Source: Timema cristinae
Lineage: Eukaryota > Arthropoda > Insecta > Phasmatodea > Timematidae
DNA: 64,000 bases
Assembly: GCA_039000515.1 (NCBI GenBank)
Contig: JBCFYV010000001.1
Span: forward strand, 67,945,030-68,009,029
Reading direction: 5' to 3'
The position numbers were made by a program, and so were the translations under genes. Each line of letters opens with the position of its first letter. Position 1 is the stretch's first letter. Below the pieces are notes generated by a model. It was not told the origin of the DNA. It made no database searches and worked only from the letters and a program-made list of their open reading frames with translations. This document shows, piece by piece, positions 33,620-43,730 of the stretch.

Positions 33620-33872
33620 TATTATTAGCACGCGTCTTACACCCGTTCGGTATACGCACTTACGCTAATGTGTTAATGTAGGATGATTGTGAGATGAAAT
33701 GGAGACCTACAGTTAACGTGAATCGAACACGTGGAACTGGCATTCCTCACATTCACAAGATGCTTGTCAGAGTGAAGAAGGTTGGAAATCAGATAAATCT
33801 TTGCCGGCCCGAGGATTCGACCCGGCGCAGCACAGAAGTCTGAACCTACCTAACCACAGTCACCATGTAATA
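33620..33872 (-). mobile_element. tRNA-derived SINE, type B, minus strand
   Basis: The reverse complement has a head at about 33866 with a B box ggtcgaatcc (33822-33813). The body is shared with the copy at 12913-13198 (cttgtgaatgtgaggaatgc, gtaggtctccatttcatct, aatcatcct). The 3' tail has gtaagacgcg followed by a TAA-type simple repeat at the 33620 side. It is a diverged copy, and several differences from the 12.9-kb copy break the tRNA-like stem. Confidence 0.8.
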
Positions 33873-35989
33873 AAGTCTGACTGCTTTTAATAATCACAAC
33901 AATTATATCAGAAATTTTCAGTCAAAATGCCTCGTTTAATCTTTCTGATCTAGAAAGTTTTAATTTTAACATTAACAGAAACGATTCCAATATATTGAAA
34001 CTCATAATAAAGAGTTAAGAAAAATCAAAGGGATATGCTTTAAACAAAAGATTGCTTCAAAAACCCAGATTACCTAATATATGATTATTTATATATCCCA
34101 TTTAACCAGGAATCAAGTTAATGAAGAGGGACTAATAAACTCTCATCTTTAGTGGTCTGTCAAACATCTAAGAGTATTAAATATGGACCAACAAGGAATA
34201 ATTTATTAGAACTAAGTTGCTTTCAATATTAATTCTATTATGCTATAAGGACCAGCTTATTCTTTTTGTAACATTTAAAATCATACGCCGTTACGTATGT
34301 TTCAATTTTTAAGTATATATTTATTTTAAAAAACATGCCAATTAAAAAAAAAAATATTTCATTAACCATTAAAGTCTCAGAATATTCAATGTTGAAATAT
34401 TTAAAGAGATAAATGTAATACTAATATTTGAAGTTTTGAAAATTAATATTTAAAGTTTTTTAGAATTAAAATATTAGAGATCAAGGTTAAAGTTTTAAAA
34501 CAAACAGAATCCATATTCTGAAAATTAAATATCTTAATATTTAAATAAAAGTTCAGAATATTTAAAAATTAATTAATTTCAATTTAGTACTATTCATGAT
34601 TAATTTTGAAATGAAAGGTTTAATATTTTTATAAATATATACGCCGAAACAATAATTCTGATAAGAGAATTTTGTAAAGATTACATTTTTCTGGACAAGA
34701 AGTGTCCCCGGTGATAATCTAAACGAGAGTAAAGTACAAGGGGAAAAGCATCAGCTTATATTCACTCCGCAGATCAGCTTGAAACGTAACAGAAAGGAAT
34801 AATGAAGGGGAGGGAGGAACACTAATAGAGAGAGAGAGATGACGGAAATCCGATGCACCCTGGTCAGCCTAGAACAATCTGGATGAAAGTAGTCTAGTCC
34901 AAGGCGTGCCAGCGGCCGAGCTTGGAACTAGCTCTGTATCCCAGCAATTCCTTTAGTCAGCGGGGCTCGGACGTGTTCTATTTTGCTGGTCGTCACGTTG
35001 ATATTTGGGTTACATGGAGCGGAATATTTGGTCGAATGCTGGCAGAGGCTAGTAATATTAACCATAATTAAATTATTTATATGTAATATTTATGTTCTTG
35101 TCTCTTGTAACTTCGATGATGTTACACATTTAACCGTTAAAATATATTGATATGTACTCGGTACTTATGTTACTTAATAATTTCTCATGTTTTATGGAAT
35201 ATTTATCAACCCATTAAATGCAAACAAATCAAGCTAACAAAAGTAAATTCCTCTTTGCACAATTGCACTGTTATTTTTCTGTAGACCGACAGCGATAGTA
35301 CAATGGTGGAGTATTCTGGTGTAATGAAGCATATTACTTGAATAACCTAAATATTAAATTACATAAAGTTAGGGTTTTCAAGAATTTGTAATGGAATCCT
35401 ATCACTAAGCAAATAATCTTTGTTGTTAATTATCTGTACACTATTTGATGCAAAAGTTATAATAATTACTGTAATTTAATTTTGGGGCGAAATGTGGTCC
35501 TCTGGAATGTGAGGCCCGGTGCAATTGCCTCCTTTATCCTCCCTAGGAACTGCCCTGAGTTTCCAGGGGTTATTATTATTAATTAATTAATTTATTACTA
35601 AAATTTTTTAAATTAAAGTTACTGAGAAGAATAAAATTATAATAGAGTAACTATCAGAACTAAAACATTCAAATAAAGTGTTCACCGAAATTCGATTGAA
35701 AAACAAGACGCAAAAAGGTAACGTCCCCTGAATTTTTAAAATAAACTAAGAGAGACATGATCGGTGAGGGGTGGGTGGTCTCACAACTACTCCGGAGTTG
35801 CTATAGTCTTTTATCGAACCATTTTGGGTGAAAACCTGTTGAATACGTATCTGCCAAAGCGATGTAACTTACTCGGTACTTGTTACTTTTATATTCCTAC
35901 ATTACAAAAAGTGTTAAGAGGAAGTGAGGGAAATATTATTTTGGGGCCTTTATATAGTCGTTAATCAAATCAATTTGTGTGCAAAATCA
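33873..35989. other. intronic sequence, no gene supported
   Basis: Very AT-rich with low-complexity TTTAAATAT-type stretches at 34260-34660. A GC-richer stretch at 34680-35000 has no long ORF. The phrase gtgaggccc occurs both near 33110 and at 35510. This could mark the ends of one DNA transposon, but flanking duplications do not match. Confidence 0.5.
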
Positions 35990-36135
35990 ACAAAAGTGGG
36001 TCGTATGTTGACATTGGGAGTTCGACTCCAGGGTGGAAGTTCGACATTGGGATGGAAAATTGACAATGGGATGGGTCGTGGATTGAAATTGGGAGATTTA
36101 CACTGAGGGTGGGATTTCAAAATTGGGACAGGGTG
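35990..36135 (+). repeat. short irregular tandem repeat (ATTGGGA / TTCGAC)
   Basis: About six imperfect copies of a roughly 20-25 bp motif built from gacattgggagttcgac and gggtgg. It marks the left margin of the second virus-like element. Confidence 0.55.
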
Positions 36136-36426
36136 AAAAATCGCCTTAAGATAGACTTGACATTAGAATTGGAGTTCGACACTAAAAATGGAATAAAATC
36201 GACACAGAGAAGGGATGGTGTTAACACAGGATATATTGATGCTGAGATAGCGGTTGATCTGGATACGAGCTGTAATGGGGCCCAGTTGCTCTTGACTGAT
36301 ATACTTGGGCCGAATGTGCATGGAGTCCAAGACGTTTGGCTCACGCTTATTGGTTTATCTAAGCGTGAGCTGAACCACTTTGAGTCGGCTATAAATACAA
36401 GAGACCATTTAGGTAAAGTCATATAG
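36109..36426 (+). CDS. small ORF of the second virus-like element, function unknown
   Basis: A 105-codon ORF starts within a GGG/GAC-rich repeat tract and gains ordinary protein-like composition from about residue 40. The C-terminal third (LSKRELNHFE...RDHLGKV) has a spacing loosely like a death-domain helix pair, but this is only an impression. It lies about 0.9 kb upstream of the PolB remnant on the same strand and could be an element gene or chance. No start or promoter evidence decides this. Confidence 0.3.
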   Translation: MGFQNWDRVKNRLKIDLTLELEFDTKNGIKSTQRRDGVNTGYIDAEIAVDLDTSCNGAQLLLTDILGPNVHGVQDVWLTLIGLSKRELNHFESAINTRDHLGKVI

Positions 36427-36859
36427 CTCTACTAGATGTTAGCTGCTCAACTTCTACCCTATATTTTAAAGAGATAAATAAATAATAAATTGGTGAAAGA
36501 TCTCACTATAAGCTATGCATATAAGGTGACCTCAATAAAGGATGTAAGCGCCAATTGGTAGGCAGATAGTCATCATATTGAACGGTCAATAAACCTACTT
36601 CTTGATTGCAAAGTTTAGTATGATTTCTGAAGAGCAGTTCACTGAATTCAACAAGGAGTTGGTGTTGTAAAAGGAGCCGTTGGATGTTATCCGTACAGCT
36701 TTGGTTTCGTTTGAAGGTTTGTATTGTAATTGTTAGTTATAATTATTTTACTGCTTGTGTGTTGTATTGATTGCAATGTTTAGGCATGCAGGCGTCTCGA
36801 ATAAAGTAGTGCTTGAATTTTTCGAGGAAGGAGAGAGAAACAAGTGAAGGTCGAGTGGA

Positions 36860-38940
36860 GTCTGGAGACTAGTAAATGACGGCCCATTGTCAAATATGCA
36901 AGGAAGAATATAAGGCAGGTGTTGTAAGCGTGATGGATCATTCCTATACGACTGAACTCTATGGATAAAGCAGTCATGCAAACTGTAAACACCCGTATTC
37001 GCAGACAATAAAAAGAAAATATGACAGCACGTATTTACTCTCTTCTTTGGCTGAATGTCATGAAACTAGTCAGTTCACATGAGAAGACGTTATCATAAAT
37101 CCCGGCAAGGTAACTGTCATAGGGAAAACATTGATAACTTTTAAGTCATTAAGAAATATATATATATAATTTTCACAGTATAACTATTAAAAGAGTCGAT
37201 AATTACTGTTTCCTTTATACCTAATTAGAAAAATTTGTTTTCTATCTAGACTTGGTTCAACTCAAGACCATTCGTAAATGCCATACCAACAATGAGCGTT
37301 TCAGATTTGTTTATTGTAAAGGTGTTTTCCCTTATGATTGTATGACTAGACTCAGTTATCTTGCCGGGTTAAATTCGCTCACGAATAGTCATATCAGTCA
37401 GGAGGAATACAAAAGCATGCATGCAAAGCATGGGCCAAGCTCGACTGTAAGACTATGGGACTACTCAAACTTATATTTATATACTGACGTGACGTTCTTG
37501 GCAAACGTTTTCAAGATCTTTCGAGACTTGTGTATGAGGACATCTAGAAACGATCCTAGCTTGTCAATTACCATCCCCAACTTAGCGTACCAAGCCTTAC
37601 TTATAATCACTAATGTACAACTTCAAATAATTACAGATAATTACATTCGCCAATTTATCGAGAGTGCCATCAAAGGTGGAATTTGTTTTGTCAAGAACCG
37701 AGGTGCGGTGGCAAATAGGCGTCATTTGACGAGTCAAAACCAGAATACTATCTCGTATATCTCGACACTAGCGGATTCTTTTCAACAAGTATGTTTAATT
37801 ACTGGCTGTATGTAGAATTTTTATGACTCGATGAAGACGAGATTGAACGATTTTTCGTACGGATGGTAGTGGACGACTCGGAGACGTCAGTTAAAGTTGG
37901 AGTACCCGCATAAAATACACGATGTGCATTTGACCTTCCATTCTGTCCCGATAAAGATCACCTCCCAAGGAGAGACAGGAATAACTGGTGAAGACGTATC
38001 TGACAAGATCGGCTACATTGTTCATTACAGACATCTAAAGCTGTGTTTAGAAAATTGTGTCAAACTGGTTAGAGTACACAAAATACTTGGGTTCAAACCG
38101 TCACCATGGATTTCTATTTATACTACTCTAAATATAATGTGATTTTCAAACTTATGAATAACGACAGTTTAGTACGTCTGATATCAAGCAAATGAAAGTA
38201 CTAAATGATCAAGATCATAAAACGATGGGAAGGAAGGTTTGGAATGGGTAACCTTATCACCAGTCACAACAATAATAAGTGAACCATCATTTCGGAAAAT
38301 TCGATCATTATCGAAAAGCAGCTTTAGGAAATTTACTTCGATAAGCCCATTTACCCGGGTTTTCTATTCTGGAAATATCAAAGGTGATTATGTATGGGCT
38401 CCATTATTAGGTAATAGTTTCGGCCTTTCTAACGGTTGCTCCCAGACTACAGTGCACTGGCACTGACTCTTTTTTATACAAAAAAGGTGTAGATCACGCA
38501 TACTAACGGTTAATTACTCTAGCTAATACAATGTGGACACCTTTTCTTATGACGCAAACCATGTTTACGGCATGCCTGTAATAAACAAGGGTGTACTCAA
38601 AAAACTTAATATACGAGACCAAAAGACTCATCATCACCGAGTACATCGGACTAAGACCAAAACTATACTCATTCGAGTTAAAAGTAGAAAAAGCAGTACT
38701 TAAAGCGAAATGAGTAAGAACCACAACTTTAAATACGATTAGTATTGACGACTAGCCACACTGTTGGATAACGAGACGACTACTCTTAGTGAGGTTCGAC
38801 TCATACGAATAGTAATTCAGAAACATTTCACGCAAAAGGACAATCGTGTCAAGCTATGCTCGTTTGACAACAAACGCTATAAAATTTTACCAAGCTCAGT
38901 AATACGCTACCAAGGTAAACTATGGCATTCCCGATGATTC
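36860..38940 (+). pseudogene. protein-primed-type DNA polymerase B remnant (second virus-like element)
   Basis: The best preserved part is 37252-37815 (187 codons). It has CKGVFPYDCM, an exonuclease III-type motif LYLYTDVTFLANVFKIF (Tyr and Asp spaced as in family B exonucleases), and AIKGGICFV corresponding to the conserved 'I-x-G-G-I' region. A second piece, 37897-38142, has EYPHKIHDVH and IVHYRHLKL...LGFKPSPW. These occur in the same order in the DNA_pol_B_2-type polymerases found in many invertebrate genomes and in Polinton-like viruses. The FKLMNNS-equivalent region and the C-terminus (DNKRYKIL near 38870) follow in other frames. A Cys/His segment near 36880-36960 may be the N-terminal finger. 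Its motifs differ clearly from those of the Polinton PolB at 20-23 kb, so this is a separate lineage, not a duplicate. Frameshifts and stops make it non-functional. Confidence 0.7.
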
Positions 38941-39009
38941 TGCTACTACCGTGACATACAGTAATTGTGTATCTTCATGGCAGTTCAATGTCACCTAACA
39001 AGAAAAATA

Positions 39010-39600
39010 CTTGTATGTGAAACTGTTTGAGTAATTACTATGTACCAGTAAGACAGTAAGAATGTGTGTCAGTTATACTTTGATTGATGTATTGTGTACC
39101 CGTTATTACAGGTCTCGTACTAAACTCGTATCTCTTTTTTAAGATTGCATCAATATATTGTTAACGTTTTGAGTAAATACTATGTAGCAAGACTTTGTAC
39201 CAGTTATGATGTAAATACTCTGATATAAATATAAAACTGGGTGTCAGTTATAAAGTCATATTGTCTCAAAAAGTAAATTTTGAAGGGTTTCTAAAATGTT
39301 TTGAGGACCATGACTGTCTATCAGTAATAATTTAAATACTTTGAGTAACACTGTATGTTAGGTATAGTGTAATATTTTATCAGTGGCACGTTTAGAGTAA
39401 ATATTATATAGCAATACTCTTAATACTTCTATTGATACTGTTTACTGGTAATACTATATATAACTGGCATGTCTCTCAAATTTACATTTTGAAAAATTGT
39501 ATGTGAAAACCCTTTGAGCAAATACCATGTAATATAACAGTTACTGTGTAGGAATGAATATTTTGGTTGATATAAACTTAAAACTGTATCATTTTTTTTA
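39010..39600. repeat. diverged repeats of a TTTGAGTAAATACTATGTA motif
   Basis: Five or so degraded copies of tttgagtaaatactatgta are seen near 39029, 39169, 39341, 39399 and 39513, with flanking similarity (for example accagttat, caatactc). Spacing is irregular (about 60 to 170 bases). It looks like an old tandem array at the end of the PolB remnant. Confidence 0.5.
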
Positions 39601-39894
39601 AAGTAAGACTTTACTTTGGATAATGTTATACTAAATATATTAAGATAATTATGATTATTTTATTTCTAAAAAAAAACATGTACATCAAGAAGATTCTAAT
39701 TAAGTCTAAAAACACTTATCCATTAAGATGATTAAGTCACAAAGAATAAAAACTAGAGGACAAATATTGTTAAAAATTATGAGTATCCAAGAAGGATTTG
39801 AGATAGAGTTTAAAGATTCTTAAGTATAGACTGTAAGTAAGATAGTAAGTAAGATAGTAAGTATATACTGATTGAAGTTCGAAAAGTTTCATCC

Positions 39895-40330
39895 TTATTT
39901 CATCATATCGATTAGAGTATATGTAGAATCAATTAATGATTTTATAAAAAATAATTTATCACTCCCTATAACATAAATGATCCTAGTAGCACTGGTAAGT
40001 GTATTCAACAATGAGGTAAGTGTATTCAACAATGAGGCAGTCTCTTCGTAGTCAAGTTCTCCCTCCTCCCATTCAGCATGGAGTTGAGCTTTCAACCAAA
40101 GTTCTTATAATGCATGAATATCTTCAAAAGGGTAAATAGGTTTGAAAGTCATCATCAATGATATTTTATCACCACTCACTGTTGTGACATAAATACGTTT
40201 AACGATTAAACAGTCTGTATGTGCTTTATGCCCAGGTCCTTCAAAGTCTAGAATTAATCCTGAAGGAGTTATAATGATACTTACGGTCGCTTACGTTTAG
40301 CCTTACGCTTAGGTTTGACGATCGGCTTGG
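39895..40330 (-). pseudogene. virus-like remnant with ILDFEG motif, function unknown
   Basis: The minus-strand frame reads through LILDFEGPGHK, then IVKRIYV and KPIYPFEDI, with one stop, then WEEGELDYEE and IIYVIGSDK, before ending near 39895. The spacing of the acidic motif, the hydrophobic strand after it and the later G-S-x-K recalls short virus-associated proteins of insect genomes that look like RNase H-fold nucleases; this is from memory and unproven. A 21-bp direct duplication near 40000-40035 duplicates seven residues (SLLNTLT). An upstream basic stretch (KPKRKAKRKR, near 40315-40285) may belong to the end of the neighbouring gene. Confidence 0.4.
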
Positions 40331-40379
40331 CAGAAGTGACGGCTGATGTTACCTGATCGTCTTGACTATAGCATAAGAC

Positions 40380-42240
40380 AAATTAACTTATTTAATAGTG
40401 CATTGATTTTAAGCAGAGGAGGTACGACATTGCTCGTATCGTTTGGTATACCGCAAATGACCAAATCACATGCGTTCTGGATGATCAAGCATATTACTTG
40501 TGATCCATTCATAGGGGAGTTTGACATTTTCTGTTGCGCACGTCAAGACGGTACCGGAATAACAGGAACATTTCGTTACACTGTTCAAGATTTTAAGTGC
40601 TCTCAGTGAAGGACAACAAAAATAGTCCAACTTGGAAAAGTAGTACTCATCACTGTTGTTGATATCTTGAAGTTAAACTACCTTCTCTGTTCCTTTAGTG
40701 TATATCGTAGACGATGTCTCTCCTCTGATGAAATTTAACCAATGGACCTAGTTCAGAGTAGGGTACACCCCCAATCTCCAAAGACAAGCTATGATGATTG
40801 TTAGTTACCCTTTCTATATTTCTCTTACTCCGTGACGAAAGTAAACCTATCTGGAAACGAGGTCGGAACTTAAGAGTTGAACATTTTAGGTGCATCAGAA
40901 TGTAAGGTGGCCAGCTACTTGGTGAGGAAGAATGCTTCTTCTCTCCAGAACCCTTGCATGTTGATCAGATTATGCACGTCATTGAGTCATTCCTCATCCA
41001 TTTATGATTACATCGTGCTGACGTTAAGAAGAGGCAGAAATCATAAGTGTTTGCGTAGATATTGTTATCTGACTCGAACGCTATACATGTTATCATGCTG
41101 TCCTTTGGAGTATATTCCTGTACAATGCATCAAACACGCTGATGGGGGCCACAGATGTGAAATGTTACGGATCGAACATTAGTATAGGGCCACTCTTTCC
41201 ATAATACTAAATCCGAAAATTGGCAGTCTTCTTACACCTTAGAGAAGGAATCTTGGTTGATGCCCAAGCTCATATTATCTTTGTAGGGGTACATTACAGA
41301 ATTCAAATAAAGTGTAGGTTGAAACGATCAAACTTGCTTCTATCTGTAGCGGTCATATTGTTGTAACCAGTCTTAAGAGCGGAAGGAACATAATGTGACC
41401 TTTCCTACATGGTATACATTTTAACAGTTCAGCAGTTTTGCTTAGAGGTCGGTACATTCGGATAATCGTACAAATCCCACGTATGAAGTGGAAGATTGAC
41501 AACTCAAATGCTCTTGATGAAGTTGAACAAAATGAGTCGATTCAAATCGTCCGTGATTATATTAGGCATGAGGCAAGAGATTTTACTTAGTTCACTCTTT
41601 GAAGGTGTCTCAGGGTTGGCTCGTAGTAATGAATTACTGTCAGTCGTTGATTAGACAAGTTTTAACTCTTGTTTAGCGTTGATCATTATGCTAGAATAAA
41701 CTTACACGAATACTAGTAATAGAAGTAGAGGGATGTATATGTCAAAGATACCTTTGGCGTCATGTACTTGTACCCCGTCAAGTTTCCATCCTGCGTTTCC
41801 AGAGTATAGTTGCTCACCTTTCTGAATAGACGGATAATTTGTGAGCTGAGTCGATATATTTACATCTCTCGATTGAACATCTCTAATCTGATGATCTCGT
41901 AAGAGATTCTAGAGAAGATATTAAATTTTAACGATTCTTGAACTACTTCCAACAGCACCTATATCTAACAGAAATCTTATTTTGATAAGTAGGTGTGAAC
42001 GTTGTGGTAATGTAAAATCCTTCTTGCTGGACCAAAGATCGTTCCCTTTAGCTAACGGTTCATGAATAAACGAAGCATAGGAATTATACTGAAAACTGCT
42101 CAAAGCAGTTTAGGATGTGGCTGGCTCTCCAATTTTCAATATATATCTCCATCCATTAAATCTGCCTGATCATCGTAAATATAGTTTATTTGTAAGTGTT
42201 AGTTATTTCCGAGATTTTCTCTCAATGTATCAATGATGAG
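40380..42240 (-). pseudogene. double-jelly-roll-like capsid-type gene remnant (second virus-like element)
   Basis: On the minus strand, coding-like segments appear in order in changing frames, with many stops. The clearest is at 41815-41722, with GWKLDGVQVHD and GIFDIYIPL. Further on come a W-D-L-Y-D-Y-P-type segment near 41480, a NNM-A-D-x-S-K-F-D-like segment near 41370-41330, and G-I-N-Q-D-x-F near 41250. From memory these match, in the same order, the proteins of hemipteran and other insect genomes annotated as double jelly roll-like, thought to be major-capsid-type proteins of Polinton-like or adinto-like viruses. It faces the PolB remnant (36.9-38.9 kb) on the opposite strand, as in a compact viral genome. 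It cannot encode a working protein. The exact ends are uncertain. Confidence 0.5.
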
Positions 42241-42468
42241 TGCTCACCATCGTTTCAGATGAAGTCGTAGTGATATATTTTCCTTCCAAAAATGATTATT
42301 TCTTCTCGTTCTTCAACTAATCGTACCCAAAGAGACTCTTTGACTTGTTTCGTTACTAGAAGGTAAATTATATTATTTGTAGCTTCCACTATTTTATTGC
42401 CTGGAGGGACATTCATGCTGAGCTTGTGTAGGTTATGACTTGGTTCTCAGCACTCCACATGGATCACG

Positions 42469-42760
42469 TTAACGTGCAGGATAATCATAGTATAGTCGAG
42501 ATGTGTGTTTCCCTCCTCGAGGAATGAAAGGCTCGAAACATAGCACAGATAAGCATGCACCAGGTCGAGTAAAGTAAATATCTCGGTCGCAGTTGATGTA
42601 GCATTTGATAGTAATTGGATCACTGATGACTGAGAAATTCACATCATTCTTAACCACTTTTCGTAAATGTGTAGCATCGGATGTTTTATGATAGACACGA
42701 AACAAACATAAATAGTCAAGACTTACCCCGTTTGCTTGTTGACTGGGGCTGCGTGGAAGA
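42469..42760 (-). pseudogene. virus-like remnant, product unknown
   Basis: The minus-strand frame 42705-42469 (78 residues) is the longest open piece in this part. It includes a run with NDVNFSVISDPITIKCYIN and a Pro/Gly-rich end, which reads like a beta-rich structural protein rather than random translation. It lies directly upstream, in the same orientation, of the double-jelly-roll-like remnant and may be a separate small gene of the same element. A consensus-like donor (ggGTAAGT) lies near 42727 upstream of the ATG. I do not recognise a family with confidence. Confidence 0.35.
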
Positions 42761-43007
42761 ACGACACGAAATCACCTAACGCACCTTCACTGAACCGGGA
42801 AAATTGTATACTGCTTGTGAAGACTGAATGGCAAGTTCAAGCCAACGCCTTGGGTTGAGTGGACTTGCGCAGTAAAGAGATCCCCTTCGAGAAAATTCCC
42901 GAACGCCCACGGGCTCTCCCGAAGCAAAACAACATGCGCTATTTTGTGTTCCTTTGTAGTCTCGATTGTTATTCCCCCCCTTTTTTCCCCTCTTCTGTGC
43001 TTTAGGG

Positions 43008-43015
43008 TATATATT
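43008..43015 (+). promoter_or_regulatory. TATA-like element at the right margin of the second virus-like element
   Basis: The sequence tatatatt lies between a T/C-rich tract (42970-42995) and a GC-rich stretch with a plausible initiator about 30 bases on. There is no intact ORF downstream. It may be a relic viral or transposon promoter. This is weak evidence from spacing and local composition only. Confidence 0.25.
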
Positions 43016-43346
43016 CTGGTGCCTGTGGCTACGAACTTTACAATTGGGCCTGAGTCATATCAGGGATAGGATAAGCTCCGGCTTTCAGCTACGTAAAATG
43101 TAAGAACTAAATCCATTTTCGGCAAATTAACATTTTTTTTTTAATGTAAATCTTTTCAAAATTCAATTTTGCCTTAAATTTCAAATAACTTAAAAATTAA
43201 TCTGACAGTTAGGAACATAGTTTTTTTTTAGAGATCACTTCATTGCAAGGTCAGGGCGACTTATCGCCAGTAGTCACAAATAATCGATTGTATCGATTAT
43301 GTACTATATTATTTAAATTAATGTTCACGGGAACTATTTTATATTT

Positions 43347-43725
43347 GAAATTAGTTTATCTTGTTGCCATTTGCTATGTCCCATTTTAATGGGCGAATAT
43401 TTAATATTTGAATTTAACTTATTTTGTTGTCATACGCTATGTGCCATTCCTAATGGACGAATATTTGAAATTTGAAATTAGTTTATCTTGTTGCCATTTG
43501 CTATGTCCCATTTTAATGGGCGAATATTTAATATTTGAATTTAACTTATTTTGTTGTCATACGCTATGTGCCATTCCTAATGGACGTATATATTATATTT
43601 GAAATTAGATTGTCTTGTTGTCATTGACTATGTGCCATTTTTAAAGGATTAATATTTAATGATGAAATTCAAATTATCATGTTGTTATTTACTATGCGCC
43701 ATTTCTTATGGGCGACATCTTAAGT
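43347..43725. repeat. 63-bp tandem repeat, about six copies
   Basis: Copies of a 63-bp unit centred on ccattttaatgggcgaata and tttatcttgttg. The first four copies alternate between two subtypes, so the array has a 126-bp higher-order period. The last two copies are more diverged. The short ORF over 43408-43602 is read-through of the repeat. Confidence 0.85.
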
Positions 43726-43730
43726 TAACA

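Noticed and set aside
33085..35560. One DNA transposon bounded by gtgaggccc-containing ends
   Set aside because: The termini agree over only a few bases and the flanking 8-mers do not match, so no target duplication supports it.
36117..36422. 101-codon minus-strand ORF
   Set aside because: It is the mirror of the plus-strand ORF 36109-36426 and has no family features. One strand at most is real.
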